64,000 bases of DNA from Chlamydiales bacterium (lineage in GTDB: Bacteria > Chlamydiota > Chlamydiia > Chlamydiales > JAAKFR01). The stretch is taken from the NCBI GenBank assembly GCA_022601535.1, contig JAJACK010000004.1, positions 16,506 to 80,505 on the forward strand, written 5' to 3'. Shown here in pieces: positions 30,943 through 41,322 of the stretch. The stretch's first letter is position 1. Each line of letters opens with the position of its first letter. Position numbers and translations under genes: made by a program. Under the pieces are notes generated by a model. That model searched no databases and had not been told where the DNA came from. It saw nothing but the letters and a program-made list of their open reading frames with translations.

Positions 30943-33687
30943 TTAGGTGGGATCTAGACCCAATCCTTCTGTCTTATTGAGGTCAATCCTTGGCTGCTCA
31001 GGAGGGGGTGGTGGTGTTTCAATCTCACGCTTGAAGTTTGATTCGTGATCTTGTACTTTCTTCCGCTTCTCTTCTGGGTCCCAAGTGTTGTCGATGATTG
31101 CTTTGATGTCATAGGCATCGAGCGTTTCAAATTCCATGAGCATCTGAGTCATAAGCTCCATTTCTGGTCGATTCTCTTTGATGATCTCTAAGGCCCTTGA
31201 GTAGGCGTGGTCTAAAAGCCGTTTGACTTCTTTATCGATTGCTTGAGCTGTCTCTTCTGAATAGCTTTTTTCCCGAGGTGGAAGAGCATATTCATCTGAG
31301 GAACCCCCTTCATCATAGGCGACAAAACCTAGCTCACTCATTCCCCAGCGGCAAACCATGCTTCTAGCGAGACTTGTCGCTTGGGAGAAATCTTGTTGCG
31401 CTCCACTTGAGATGTCTCCGACGAAGATCTCTTCGGCGGCTCGCCCTCCCATAAGAACGATGAGCTGGTCGAGAATCTCTTTTTTCCAGTAGCTAAGCCT
31501 GTTTTTTTCGGGTAAGAAGTGAGTGGCTCCTAGTGAAAAGCCTCGAGGAATAATGGTGACTTTATCAATTGGATCGGAATGCTCAACTTTGAGTCCAATG
31601 ATCGTGTGACCTGACTCGTGGTAGGCTGTGGTTTTTTTCTCATTTTCATCGAGTTCTAAACTTCTTCGCTCTTTTCCAAAGAGAACTTTATCTCTCGCTT
31701 CCCTCACATCAGGTCCGGTGACAGCTGTTCTCCCAACGCGAGCTGCTTGGAGAGCAGCTTCATTTAGAAGGTTTTCAAGCTCGGCTCCTGAGGCACCGGG
31801 AGTACTTCTAGCGATGTCCATTAGATCTACTTTTGGATCCATCTTGATCTTTCGCACGTGCACTTTTAAAATTTCGTATCGCCCTTTGATATCTGGAAGA
31901 GAGATGGCAACACGTCTGTCAAAACGGCCTGGACGGAGAAGTGCTTTATCTAAGACGTCGGGACGGTTGGTCGCCGCCATCAAAATCACTCCTTCATTGG
32001 TGTCAAAGCCATCCATTTCTACAAGAAGCTGGTTGAGAGTTTGTTCACGCTCATCGTGTCCTCCTCCCACTCCGGCACCTCTATGCCGCCCTACGGCATC
32101 GATCTCATCGATAAAGATGATGCAAGGTGCATTTTTCTTTGCTTGTTCAAACATGTCACGGATGCGACTTGCTCCAACCCCTACAAACATCTCAACAAAA
32201 TCTGATCCTGCGATGGAGAAAAAGGGTCTGTCTGCCTCTCCAGCAACAGCCTTAGCAACTAGAGTTTTACCTGTTCCTGGAGAACCTATCAGCAAAACTC
32301 CTTTGGGAATTCTTCCCCCAAGAGAAGTGTATTTGAGCGGGTTTTTCAAAAATTCTACAATTTCAACAAGTTCTTCTTTTGCTTCTTCAATACCTGCAAC
32401 ATCTTTAAAGGTCACTTTGTTGTCTGTTTTATTTAAGAGGCGAGCAGGCGATTTCCCAAAGGAGAGCGCTCCTCCTCCCACTCCCCCTTTCATCTGTCTT
32501 GAGAAGACGAAGTAGAGAAGCATGATCACAAGGGCGATCGGCAGTAGGGTGAGGATATAGCTAAAGTAGTTAGGAGCTGGCTCTTCACTTTTGAATTTCT
32601 TTTCTAAAACGAGGTTCCGCGGCTGGTCAGGAGCTTTAAATGGGAGACCTCGGTTGTATTTGAAATTATCCCAATCTTCTTTGGCATTTGCAAACCAATG
32701 GCTGTAGAGCTCGGGATCTTGACGTTCTAAAGCACGGGTTGAGAGCTCTTTATTGTTAAAGAACCAGATGACTGAGGAGACTGCAGCTCGTGCTTTGTCG
32801 AGCTGAGCACTATTTTGTTCAATCTGATGGGAAAGGGTGGCATACCCTTCGATCTCTTCTCTGTATTGTCTAACGGAGCGAAGCTCTGTCAATCTGAAAT
32901 GGCCGACGGGCTCATTGAGTGTTTTAACAATCTGAGAGAGGCGTGTAAGCACCTGATTATAGAGTGCAAGGCGGGCTGTTGGAGAGGTTGTTTGAGCCTC
33001 TTCTACTTGCCGACTCATTGTTTTGAGCTCTTGTTTGATCGATTCTGATCCAATCCCCAAAACAGGTGAGCGGAAATCATCGATCAATACTGCAAGCTGA
33101 CTTCCAAACCGGTCAATAGCTGATGGAGAATTCCCAACCGTTGGAAGCTGAGCTTGTAGATCTGTTAAACTTGTCATCTCTTTATTTGATAAGGATTGGA
33201 TGACAACTGCATTGTTCCGATCAGGGAGGTTCGATGTTCCATCGACGACTTGGTATCCCCCGGCAGGAATCGGCGTACCACTCACTCCTAGGAACCACGT
33301 TGCAGCTTCGTTAACTTTTCCTTCTGTCTGCCCTAAAACATCTAAAGCATCTGCTTTTTTGCTCTCAAGCTGGTGTTTTTGCTCTAGGAGTTCTAAGAAG
33401 CGGAAACGACGTTGCCCCTCTTCGGTCTCTCTCTCTCTGAAGTGACCACTAAATGAAACGAGATTGTCATTTAAAGAAACTTTGCGGCTCTCTTCAGGAA
33501 CAAGAAGGTTTAAATTGACTAAATGCTCAACTTGATGAGAAAAGCCGACTTTCGCCCGCTTGGTTGTCATAAAGTTTTGCACCGTAATGATGACCAAAAT
33601 CACTGCTAAAAGAAGAAGGAAAAAAGAAGTGGGAAATCCTTTTTTAGGCGGCTGGGCATCTTGTTTGTTATTTCTGTTATCAGTCAT
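30943..33687 (-). CDS. ftsH: ATP-dependent zinc metalloprotease FtsH
   Basis: 914 residues, long like chlamydial FtsH. An N-terminal membrane anchor ([18 protein letters not shown]), an expanded periplasmic region of about 350 residues, a second membrane segment ([19 protein letters not shown]), the AAA+ module ([47 protein letters not shown]) and the zinc site HESGH. It degrades membrane and short-lived proteins. A TATAAT (rc 33698-33703) sits ten bases before the ATG and there is no Shine-Dalgarno. Confidence 0.97.
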   Translation of the reverse strand: MTDNRNNKQDAQPPKKGFPTSFFLLLLAVILVIITVQNFMTTKRAKVGFSHQVEHLVNLNLLVPEESRKVSLNDNLVSFSGHFRERETEEGQRRFRFLELLEQKHQLESKKADALDVLGQTEGKVNEAATWFLGVSGTPIPAGGYQVVDGTSNLPDRNNAVVIQSLSNKEMTSLTDLQAQLPTVGNSPSAIDRFGSQLAVLIDDFRSPVLGIGSESIKQELKTMSRQVEEAQTTSPTARLALYNQVLTRLSQIVKTLNEPVGHFRLTELRSVRQYREEIEGYATLSHQIEQNSAQLDKARAAVSSVIWFFNNKELSTRALERQDPELYSHWFANAKEDWDNFKYNRGLPFKAPDQPRNLVLEKKFKSEEPAPNYFSYILTLLPIALVIMLLYFVFSRQMKGGVGGGALSFGKSPARLLNKTDNKVTFKDVAGIEEAKEELVEIVEFLKNPLKYTSLGGRIPKGVLLIGSPGTGKTLVAKAVAGEADRPFFSIAGSDFVEMFVGVGASRIRDMFEQAKKNAPCIIFIDEIDAVGRHRGAGVGGGHDEREQTLNQLLVEMDGFDTNEGVILMAATNRPDVLDKALLRPGRFDRRVAISLPDIKGRYEILKVHVRKIKMDPKVDLMDIARSTPGASGAELENLLNEAALQAARVGRTAVTGPDVREARDKVLFGKERRSLELDENEKKTTAYHESGHTIIGLKVEHSDPIDKVTIIPRGFSLGATHFLPEKNRLSYWKKEILDQLIVLMGGRAAEEIFVGDISSGAQQDFSQATSLARSMVCRWGMSELGFVAYDEGGSSDEYALPPREKSYSEETAQAIDKEVKRLLDHAYSRALEIIKENRPEMELMTQMLMEFETLDAYDIKAIIDNTWDPEEKRKKVQDHESNFKREIETPPPPPEQPRIDLNKTEGLGLDPT

Positions 33688-33697
33688 ATTAAACCTA

Positions 33698-33703
33698 ATT
33701 ATA
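33698..33703 (-). promoter_or_regulatory. -10 element of ftsH, short-leader geometry
   Basis: Perfect TATAAT on the minus strand, ending ten bases before the ftsH ATG (33687); the predicted leader is three to four bases. The -35 (TGCTTT-like) is weak. Confidence 0.4.
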
Positions 33704-33787
33704 GAGCGAAGTTAATATAAAAAGCATTCTTTTTTTTAACTCGTTCAGATTCGGGAGCATCGATTATAAAGAGAGGTGTCGTTTAGC

Positions 33788-34678
33788 TCAATTTATTTCT
33801 AATGTCTGTCTATTTAGTTTCACATACCGATTTTTTATACGCAAGCGCTTATGGCAACTTTTGTTACGCAGATGAAAGATGATTTGATCCAAAAGATGTG
33901 ACGAAGGAGCAAGTCCTTCTTTCTCGAGGAGATAAGAGACAATTGCACGCCATTCAAACAAACTTTTAGGCGGATTTTGGCTAAAATCAATCACCCCTTT
34001 AACAGGGTAGCTAGAAATGAGCACTTCGATATGCTCATCGAGTTCAGCGGCTAATCGACCGAGCCGACAAAGGCTTGGTTCAACCTGTTTTCCAAAACTC
34101 TTAGACAAAGAAGGTAAGAGGTCTACCCGCATGCGACTTCTCAAAAAACGACAATCTCGGTTGGTGGAATCATTAAAATAGGAAAGTTTATTTTTATCCA
34201 ACCATTCCAAAATTTCTTCTTTTCTAACAGAAAGCAAGGGGCGGTATAAGGTGACTCCTTCAACTTTAGAGACAACACTCAACCCTTTTAATTTATTCAG
34301 CCTAGCCCCCTCAAAAATTCTTTTTAAAACAGTTTCAGCCTGGTCATCGGCGTGGTGACCTACAAGTACATGTTGATTTAAACATTTGAAAAAAGCGAGC
34401 CGCTCTTGTCGACACCGATCTTCTAGATTAACCCCTTTAATCTCTAAAACCTTAAGATGAAAAGGAATTTGATGTTTTTGACAAAGCTGCTCGAGCTCTT
34501 TTGCTTCACGGTAGCTCTCCTCTCTCCATCCATGGTCGACATGGGCCACTTCAAAAGCAACCTTTGCACGAACCATCAAATGGAAAAGGGCTATCGAATC
34601 GGGCCCTCCAGAAAGAGCAAGGAGGGGGCGGCTAAGAGAATTTCCCTCTAAAAAGCTAGAAAACTGTTGTTCAACCAT
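33788..34678 (-). CDS. tilS: tRNA(Ile)-lysidine synthetase
   Basis: 296 residues with the PP-loop SGGPDSIALFHL at about residue 19 and DHGWREESYREAKELEQLC, VGHHADDQAETVLKRIFEGA. TilS changes C34 of tRNA-Ile(CAU) to lysidine. It is a short form without the long C-terminal domain of E. coli TilS. The start lies inside the divergent lptF promoter: only 26 bp separate the two ATGs. tilS next to ftsH matches CT840-CT841. Confidence 0.93.
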   Translation of the reverse strand: MVEQQFSSFLEGNSLSRPLLALSGGPDSIALFHLMVRAKVAFEVAHVDHGWREESYREAKELEQLCQKHQIPFHLKVLEIKGVNLEDRCRQERLAFFKCLNQHVLVGHHADDQAETVLKRIFEGARLNKLKGLSVVSKVEGVTLYRPLLSVRKEEILEWLDKNKLSYFNDSTNRDCRFLRSRMRVDLLPSLSKSFGKQVEPSLCRLGRLAAELDEHIEVLISSYPVKGVIDFSQNPPKSLFEWRAIVSYLLEKEGLAPSSHLLDQIIFHLRNKSCHKRLRIKNRYVKLNRQTLEIN

Positions 34679-34695
34679 GGAATAGGCACTACACT
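34667..34695 (+). promoter_or_regulatory. Promoter of lptF-lptG, leaderless geometry
   Basis: TTGTTC (34667-34672), a 17-bp spacer, and TACACT (34690-34695). The predicted start at about 34702 is three bases before the lptF ATG at 34705. The -35 lies within the first codons of divergent tilS. Confidence 0.45.
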
Positions 34696-34704
34696 ATACA
34701 GGAT

Positions 34705-35796
34705 ATGCCTATCTATTGTCGATATCTGTTGCAAAACTACCTTAAAGTTTTGTTTTTAGCGATTTTCTCCTTTATCGCTATTTTGCTTGTCAGTCGCTTA
34801 AAAGAGATTGCGCAGTTTGCGACACTTGGCACCCCTATTGGAAAACTCTCCCTCTTCATCCTCTACCAAATCCCCTATGTTCTTCCGATCGCAATTCCAG
34901 TCTCTTGCCTTCTTTCTGCTATGTTACTGTTTCAAAAGCTCTCTCAAACGCATGAGCTTGTTGCTCTAAGATCTGGAGGATTCTCTCTTTTTAAGGTTGC
35001 AACTCCCCTTTTAGGAGCCTCTTTATTTTTAGCTCTTTCGACCTTTTACCTCACATCTGAGGTTGCAACGACAAGCCATCTAAAAACGCGTAAGATGGTC
35101 TACAGTCTCACCTCAGTCAACCCCCTACTTCTCCTTCAAAATGCGAAAATCGCAAAATTGAAAGGAGCTTATGTGCAGATGAATCCGATTCAGCATGGTC
35201 AGAGTGTAGAGGATCTGCTCATCGCCATGCCTGGAAAACAGATGACACTCTTTATTGCAAAAAAAATTGAGATGCAAGAAGACTCTCTTTTGGGATCTGC
35301 AGTTTCCCTTATCTCAACAACAAGTGGGGATTCCTTTGATCATTTGGTGATCGAAAATCTTGAAAAAACACGTTCGGCAGCTGTTGAGCTCGCCTCTTTT
35401 TTGCGCACCAAGGGGTGGAAAATCTCACATGATCACCTCAATTGGCGCCTTTTACAAGCTAGAGGACGTTATTTAAAGAGAGTTGAAGGAGCAAAGGCAA
35501 AAAAAAGTTTGCTCAAGATTAAAAGTGAAATTGCAAGACGTTTCTCTTTTGCCCTTGCACCATTTACCTTTACTCTTTTGGGGATTGCATTTGGCATTGA
35601 AGTTTCTCGTTCTAAGAGTAAGAGAGGCCTTTTTATTGTCCTTCTTTTGACCTCCCTCTCACTGATCTCTTTCTTTATGGGAAAAGAATTTGACCACTTG
35701 ACCCTCGTCTCCTATACATTTTTTTTCTTACCCCATCTATTGATCCTTTTTTCCTCTCTTTTCACACTCAATCAGATTAGACGAGGTGCGACATGA
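34705..35796 (+). CDS. lptF: LPS export permease LptF
   Basis: 363 residues of the YjgP/YjgQ family: two N-terminal membrane helices, the coupling-helix segment LSQTHELVALRSGGFSLFKV, a periplasmic jelly-roll region (about 100-260), and further C-terminal helices. With LptG and LptB it extracts lipopolysaccharide from the inner membrane. It overlaps lptG by four bases. The order tilS-lptF-lptG equals C. trachomatis CT840-CT839-CT838 as I recall. Confidence 0.9.
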   Translation: MPIYCRYLLQNYLKVLFLAIFSFIAILLVSRLKEIAQFATLGTPIGKLSLFILYQIPYVLPIAIPVSCLLSAMLLFQKLSQTHELVALRSGGFSLFKVATPLLGASLFLALSTFYLTSEVATTSHLKTRKMVYSLTSVNPLLLLQNAKIAKLKGAYVQMNPIQHGQSVEDLLIAMPGKQMTLFIAKKIEMQEDSLLGSAVSLISTTSGDSFDHLVIENLEKTRSAAVELASFLRTKGWKISHDHLNWRLLQARGRYLKRVEGAKAKKSLLKIKSEIARRFSFALAPFTFTLLGIAFGIEVSRSKSKRGLFIVLLLTSLSLISFFMGKEFDHLTLVSYTFFFLPHLLILFSSLFTLNQIRRGAT

Positions 35797-36779
35797 TTTG
35801 GAAACGGTATTTTGTCCGCGAACTTCTTCCCACATTTTTTCTGATCATTTTCTCCGCCTATTTTCTCTTCATCTTGATCGATTACTCAACACACGCAAAG
35901 ACATTTCATCAACCAGGTCTTACGTTTATCGACACCCTCCAATACTACCTCTACCAATTTACCCAGCACGCTCAAATCTTAGTAACCGTTGCACTCATGT
36001 TGTCGACAATCAAAGTGTTAACAACACTTAACACTCGCCGAGAAATTGTCGCTCTTGCTGCTGCAGGCCTCTCCCTTAAGCGACTCACCTCTCCTTTCCT
36101 TACTGCAGCATTCATTTGCATGGTGTTTTTATACGCTAACTTCCAATGGATTGAACCACGTGCAACAGTTAAACTAGAGGCATTTGAAGCAGAGTATTTC
36201 AAAGGGGGAGAAAAAGCGAAGACACACGAAACGCACCTTAAAGATGGATCCCTTCTTCTCTACCACCACTACGATTTAAAGACTCATGCTCTCTACGATC
36301 TTTTTTGGATCAAAGAACTTAATACCATCTACCACATCAAACAACTTGACCTAAGTAGTTCGCTTGGGCACTATGTCGATCTAATTGAACGTAAAGGAGA
36401 TTTTATGAGTGTGGAAGAAAGTTTTCCCTCACTCCTCTTCCCTCAAATGGAAATTGACACCACCACTTTTTTACCAAAATCGCTTTTACAAAAAATGAGA
36501 GAACCAAAGTGGGATACCGCTCTTTTCTATAAACTTACCATCCCTTTTGCCACACTTTTTGCCGTTGTTGCAACCTTCCCCTTTTGTCTAAAATTCACAC
36601 GTCACCTTCCGACCTATTTTATTTACACTTTTTCGCTCTTTGGGCTGATCTCTTACTTCACAATTGTTCAAGCATCTGTTATCCTGGGACAAAGCCAAGT
36701 GCTCGCTCCCCTGCTTGCAATTATGGCCCCTCCCATTTTTGTTGGAACCTTGATCTTCTGGAGTTATGCCAAGTTATAA
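35793..36779 (+). CDS. lptG: LPS export permease LptG
   Basis: 328 residues, second YjgP/YjgQ permease. TLNTRREIVALAAAGLSLKRL is the coupling helix; a periplasmic domain separates N- and C-terminal membrane helices. It starts within the lptF stop (ATGA) and ends 14 bp inside alr. Assignment as LptG rather than a second LptF follows from gene order. Confidence 0.88.
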   Translation: MIWKRYFVRELLPTFFLIIFSAYFLFILIDYSTHAKTFHQPGLTFIDTLQYYLYQFTQHAQILVTVALMLSTIKVLTTLNTRREIVALAAAGLSLKRLTSPFLTAAFICMVFLYANFQWIEPRATVKLEAFEAEYFKGGEKAKTHETHLKDGSLLLYHHYDLKTHALYDLFWIKELNTIYHIKQLDLSSSLGHYVDLIERKGDFMSVEESFPSLLFPQMEIDTTTFLPKSLLQKMREPKWDTALFYKLTIPFATLFAVVATFPFCLKFTRHLPTYFIYTFSLFGLISYFTIVQASVILGQSQVLAPLLAIMAPPIFVGTLIFWSYAKL

Positions 36780-37809
36780 TCAGTTAGTCGTCGATCTGAA
36801 TGCCGTTGAAAAAAATATGGACTCTTTCACCGATCATTCGATTATGCCGATGCTGAAAGCGAATGCATATGGAATGGGAGCCTTAGAACTTGCTCGATTT
36901 CTCGAGCAAAAAGAGCCCCCTTTTTTTGGCGTTTCCCATCTTCATGAGGCGATCACTTTGAGAGAGGCAGGAATTTTCCTCCCTATTTTCTCTCTCTCCT
37001 TTCTTCCCGAAGAAGCGCCTCTGCTGGTCAAACACCAAATCATCCCCGCTGTCGACTGCATCGAAAAATTAAGGGCGCTTGAAAGTGCCGCACAAAAGCC
37101 CTATCCGGTCCATCTCCATGTCGACACAGGTTTTCACCGATTTGGAGCTCCTTACGAAGAAGCTCCCCTCCTGCTCAAATGGATTGAGTCATCACCCAAG
37201 CTCCACCTTGAAGGAACGATGACACACTTTTCAGCCTCATCCCGCCCCTCTCACCAAGCCTTTTCAAAAGAGCAAATTGTTCGATTCAAACCATTTATAA
37301 ATCAAGCAAAATGGACACATACAGGCCTCTGCCAACTTCCTCTCCCCTTCTGTAACATCCTACGGATCGGCTTTCATCTGTTCACACCCCACCCTGCCAT
37401 CACATTGACCTCTACAATCATGCAGATCAAAACAGTGAAGCGAGGAGAGAGCGTTGGGTATGACCGTCGCTTTCGAGTGAAAAAAAAGGAGATGAAAATC
37501 GGTATCATCTCTTTTGGATACCACGACGGATGGCACCTTTCTTACTCAGAAAAAGGGAGTGTTGCCCTTTATGGAAAAAAAGCTCCCATGGTCGGCAGAA
37601 TTTGCATGGACTTTCAGATGATCGATATCACAGAGATTCCCGAGGCAAAAGTTGGAGATCAAGTGGAACTTTTAGGCCCTAATATGCGACTCGAAGAAGT
37701 TGCAAAAACCTTTGATATCAATCCAAGACAGCTGCTATCTTCAATTAGTTCAAGAACCACACGTAAGTATATCCATGAAGAGCTATCAAGAACTGTTTGC
37801 GCAATCTAA
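36766..37809 (+). CDS. alr: Alanine racemase
   Basis: 347 residues, fold-type III PLP enzyme. The PLP-lysine is K31 in MLKANAYGMGA; the second catalytic residue lies in GESVGYDRRFRV; GRICMDFQMIDIT is the conserved C-terminal motif. It supplies D-alanine for peptidoglycan. Chlamydiaceae lack a dedicated Alr and are reported to use GlyA instead, so its presence marks a richer peptidoglycan pathway here. The gene overlaps lptG by 14 bp and the next gene by about 35 bp. Confidence 0.9.
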   Translation: MPSYNQLVVDLNAVEKNMDSFTDHSIMPMLKANAYGMGALELARFLEQKEPPFFGVSHLHEAITLREAGIFLPIFSLSFLPEEAPLLVKHQIIPAVDCIEKLRALESAAQKPYPVHLHVDTGFHRFGAPYEEAPLLLKWIESSPKLHLEGTMTHFSASSRPSHQAFSKEQIVRFKPFINQAKWTHTGLCQLPLPFCNILRIGFHLFTPHPAITLTSTIMQIKTVKRGESVGYDRRFRVKKKEMKIGIISFGYHDGWHLSYSEKGSVALYGKKAPMVGRICMDFQMIDITEIPEAKVGDQVELLGPNMRLEEVAKTFDINPRQLLSSISSRTTRKYIHEELSRTVCAI

Positions 37810-39286
37810 AAAAATCAAACTCCTCGAAAGCGTCTCCTCCCTCCTTGGATGGGATCAAGAGACCTACATGCCCAAGAAAGCGACATCCAATCGAGCAGAA
37901 CAAATCGCCCTTATGACAAGCTTGAGCCATCAAGAAAGGACAAGCCCCACCTATAAAAAACTCCTGAGCAAACTGATCGATCTCGAATCAGGAGAGATTT
38001 TAGTCGAAGGACTCAAAAGAGAGCAAAAAGCAGCACTCAAACGGTGGCTCTTCGACTACCAAAAAGCTGCAGCCCTTCCAAATGAATTTGTCACAACATT
38101 TGCAAAGCTCTCTTCTGAATCGATGATGGTGTGGCAAGAAGCGCGGAAGAATAACAGCTTCAAAACATTTGCCCCCTATCTGACGAAAGTGCTTGAAATG
38201 AGCCGGCAAAAAGCTGACTACTTCGGCTACGCCACCCATCCTTACAACGCCCTTGTCGATCTTTTTGAACCAGAGATGACCGTCGAACAGATCGATCCCC
38301 TTTTTGCACAACTTAAAGAGACCCTCTCTCCTTTCTTAAAAGAGATCTTGAAAAAAGATCCAGTTGATCACCATTTCCTGTCTGGAAACTTCTCTCCTGA
38401 AAAACAGATGGAATTTGGAAATTTTATCCTCAAAAAAATTGGCTACGACCTAGAAGCTGGACGCTTAGACCTTTCTGCCCATCCCATGTCAATTGCCATG
38501 CACCCTCACGATTCTCGCATCACAACACGCACCCATTCCGATGCTCTTTTCGATTGCATCTCAGCCGTATTACACGAGGCAGGACACGGTTTCTACGAAA
38601 TGGGCCTTGATCCAAAGCATTATGGCTCTCCCCTTTGCGAATCGATCTCTCTTGGAATCCATGAAAGCCAATCCCGCCTTTGGGAGACACGGATTGGACA
38701 GAGCAAACCATTTTGGAAACATTTTCTTCCCTCTCTCAAAAAACGTTTTAAAACAGAGCTCGACTCCGTCACACTCCCCCAATTTTATCGGGCAATCAAC
38801 CACGTTTCTCCCTCCTTTATCCGTGTTGAATCAGATGAAGTGACCTATTCTCTACATGTGATTTTGCGCTACGAACTAGAAAAAGAGCTCCTCACAGGAA
38901 AGCTTACGATCAAAGATCTTCCCGAAGCTTGGAATCACCGGATGAAAACACTTTTTGGAATCACTCCTAAAAATGACACCGAAGGGTGTCTGCAAGATGT
39001 TCACTGGTCAATGGGATGTATCGGCTATTTTCCCACCTACGCCCTTGGAAATCTTTATGCCGCTCAATTTTTCAACACCTTTGAAGAAGAACACCCCGAT
39101 TGGGGAAGCCAGATCGAAAAAGGGGAATTTTCCTTTCTCAAAGAGTGGCTGAAAAAGAACATTCACCAGCACGGTCGAGGTTATACAGCAACAGAGCTTG
39201 TGAAAAAAGTGACCAAAAAACCTCTTTCTACCACCCCTTATCTCAACTACCTCAAATCAAAGTATGAGAAGATCTACAAGATTTGA
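37775..39286 (+). CDS. M32 carboxypeptidase (Taq type)
   Basis: 503 residues from ATG 37775, chosen because family N-termini begin near SYQELFAQSKKIKLL; the open frame reaches further upstream inside alr. Zinc site HEAGH in SAVLHEAGHGFYEMGL, the family motif HPHDSRITTR, and GIHESQSRLWE are all present. It is a cytoplasmic metallocarboxypeptidase releasing C-terminal residues from peptides; in this context it may recycle host-derived peptides. The 3' end overlaps the opposing gene by 13 bp. Confidence 0.93.
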   Translation: MKSYQELFAQSKKIKLLESVSSLLGWDQETYMPKKATSNRAEQIALMTSLSHQERTSPTYKKLLSKLIDLESGEILVEGLKREQKAALKRWLFDYQKAAALPNEFVTTFAKLSSESMMVWQEARKNNSFKTFAPYLTKVLEMSRQKADYFGYATHPYNALVDLFEPEMTVEQIDPLFAQLKETLSPFLKEILKKDPVDHHFLSGNFSPEKQMEFGNFILKKIGYDLEAGRLDLSAHPMSIAMHPHDSRITTRTHSDALFDCISAVLHEAGHGFYEMGLDPKHYGSPLCESISLGIHESQSRLWETRIGQSKPFWKHFLPSLKKRFKTELDSVTLPQFYRAINHVSPSFIRVESDEVTYSLHVILRYELEKELLTGKLTIKDLPEAWNHRMKTLFGITPKNDTEGCLQDVHWSMGCIGYFPTYALGNLYAAQFFNTFEEEHPDWGSQIEKGEFSFLKEWLKKNIHQHGRGYTATELVKKVTKKPLSTTPYLNYLKSKYEKIYKI

Positions 39287-41145
39287 ATCTTGTAGTCAAA
39301 TGTTTCAAAGAGGTGGGCAAACTCTTTGAGGTAATTTCCACTTTTTTCAAGAAGTTGAACCATTGCAACCATTTGATCAAAAGGTTCGGATAAAATTATC
39401 CGCTCTCTATGGATCAAGGTTGGACCAAAAAGAAGAGCATTGAGGGGCTCGAGATCTAACACCTTCCCTTTTGCAATACTCAATAGAGCCAATAAACTCA
39501 CCGTGGCAACAGCTGTATCATCCAATCCATCTTTTGAAACAAATGACACATAGCGAGGGTGGAGCTGTTCAATTTTCTTCAATTGGATAAAACTTCGAGC
39601 AATCGCATTAAATATTTTCAGCTCTCCCCTATTTAGCTCCTTTTTATTTCCAAAGAACGTTTTAGAGATTTGAGCTAAAAGAGCCTCGGTAAAATCAGAC
39701 TCTTCAAATTCCCAAGGAACAATAGACAAACAATCGGAAAATTCCGCCTTCTGTGCAAGCAGATCAAAAGCCTTACACCGAGCCTCTTCTTGCCAAGCAG
39801 AAGGATCTTGCAAATTAAAAAGAAGATGCTTTTTCCCCACCGACCGAAGATAACAACGAAACTCCTCAATCATCTCAGCACTCTCAATCACATGCTGTTT
39901 TATAGGAGATCCCATTCGAATAAAATCAATCGATTCATTTCCCCTCTTAAGTTTCACCTCAACCTCAGGCAAATTTCCTTGCATAAGAGGATCGAACTCA
40001 GGAGGCTCTTCTTCACGAATTAAATCGAGAGCTTTGAATAGAGGGCCGCTGGGATGATGAGCCAAAACTTCCTCTAAAGCCCCATAAGAAAGGAGAAGTT
40101 TTTCCGAAAGCATCCCCTTTATTTCCCTTGGAATCAAACTTTTTAAAAATCCTCTAAGCTCATCGCAATATGGGCCCAGTGTATAGAGGGCAACCATCAA
40201 AGAAGAAATCAAAGCCAATGCATCTGCCATCACAGGTTCATCTTCAGCAAGCCCATAGACAAGAGCCCTTTGATACGCTCGGTCATGAAGAGCCATGCGA
40301 ATAAAATTGAGGTAATCATAGAAATAGCGACCACACCCTTTAGAAGAGAATTGACGAACCAAATTACGAGGGTTTGCAGCAAACATCAATGCCATGATCC
40401 CCTTTTGCAAAAAAGTGATAAAAGGCTCCTTTTTCCCTGCAGAAACCTGATGATAAAACCGCTCTAAGTCCTCTTTACACGTTGCAATGATATCCCTTGC
40501 AAAAAGATGTGTGCTCCAATCTTGCCAAGACAACACCTGCATAAGAGGATCATCCTCAAAATAGTTTGCATCTCCAAAATCACACACCAACTTAATCTTA
40601 CGAGCAAGATCACCACTATAAAAAGAGTGCCCCTCCTCATTCTTCAAATAGAAAAGCTCATAGAAATGATCGCCTAAAACAACATTGAGGTCATTGAGAA
40701 GATGCCCTTCCACAGAAGAAACTTCATCCGTCAAGTCACGGAAAAATCTGCCCGCTAACTTCGTCTGATAAAATTTTTGCAATTTTTGATATTCAGGGAA
40801 TTCAAGTACATTCATCCGAAAAACTTTTCCAAATCTCTCGAGTTTTTTGGCAGCTTCTCCCACCAAAACCATGACCGTATTAATCCCCTCGATATCTTCC
40901 CATTTTGTATCTATTTTCGCATGGGAAGCCCGAAGATAGGCGTAGATAGAGCGAAATGTCTCTCGAATCGCCTCAAGGGTTTGTTCATCTCCCCCCGCTC
41001 CAATCCAATACTCACTCTCCTCCTCACCCCTATGAGAAACAAGTCGATAATCATCGACCACCTCAAGCTCATTTAGAGATTCTGCATCAACAAGAGTATT
41101 GAGATTTTCAACTGCATCTAAAATACCCAAACCGCTCTGACTCAT
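39274..41145 (-). CDS. Conserved chlamydial-type protein of unknown function
   Basis: 623 residues, soluble, largely helical, no recognised motif. It has an acidic start (SLNELEVVDDYRLVSHRGEE) and many aromatic residues throughout. A strong Shine-Dalgarno (GGGAGG, six bases before the ATG) suggests good expression. Its place between lptG and pheS is that of CT837, a similarly large hypothetical, as I recall. It converges with the carboxypeptidase gene. Confidence 0.65.
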   Translation of the reverse strand: MSQSGLGILDAVENLNTLVDAESLNELEVVDDYRLVSHRGEEESEYWIGAGGDEQTLEAIRETFRSIYAYLRASHAKIDTKWEDIEGINTVMVLVGEAAKKLERFGKVFRMNVLEFPEYQKLQKFYQTKLAGRFFRDLTDEVSSVEGHLLNDLNVVLGDHFYELFYLKNEEGHSFYSGDLARKIKLVCDFGDANYFEDDPLMQVLSWQDWSTHLFARDIIATCKEDLERFYHQVSAGKKEPFITFLQKGIMALMFAANPRNLVRQFSSKGCGRYFYDYLNFIRMALHDRAYQRALVYGLAEDEPVMADALALISSLMVALYTLGPYCDELRGFLKSLIPREIKGMLSEKLLLSYGALEEVLAHHPSGPLFKALDLIREEEPPEFDPLMQGNLPEVEVKLKRGNESIDFIRMGSPIKQHVIESAEMIEEFRCYLRSVGKKHLLFNLQDPSAWQEEARCKAFDLLAQKAEFSDCLSIVPWEFEESDFTEALLAQISKTFFGNKKELNRGELKIFNAIARSFIQLKKIEQLHPRYVSFVSKDGLDDTAVATVSLLALLSIAKGKVLDLEPLNALLFGPTLIHRERIILSEPFDQMVAMVQLLEKSGNYLKEFAHLFETFDYKIQIL

Positions 41146-41322
41146 AGATAACCTCCCATATACCTAATTATCGCTGATTTTGGAAAAATAGGCTAAAGGA
41201 TTTATTATCAATAATCTATACGATTTTCTCCCCTTTCATCTGATCTTTATACCCTCTCTCTGAGAAAGGAGGTTAAAAGCTCTCTATCCTTCTTAATTGA
41301 TTTTTTTTATAGAGACCATCTT

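Noticed and set aside
31628..32515. 295-aa open frame opposite ftsH
   Set aside because: It covers the AAA+ core on the opposite strand; Ser/Pro-rich composition is that of a shadow frame.
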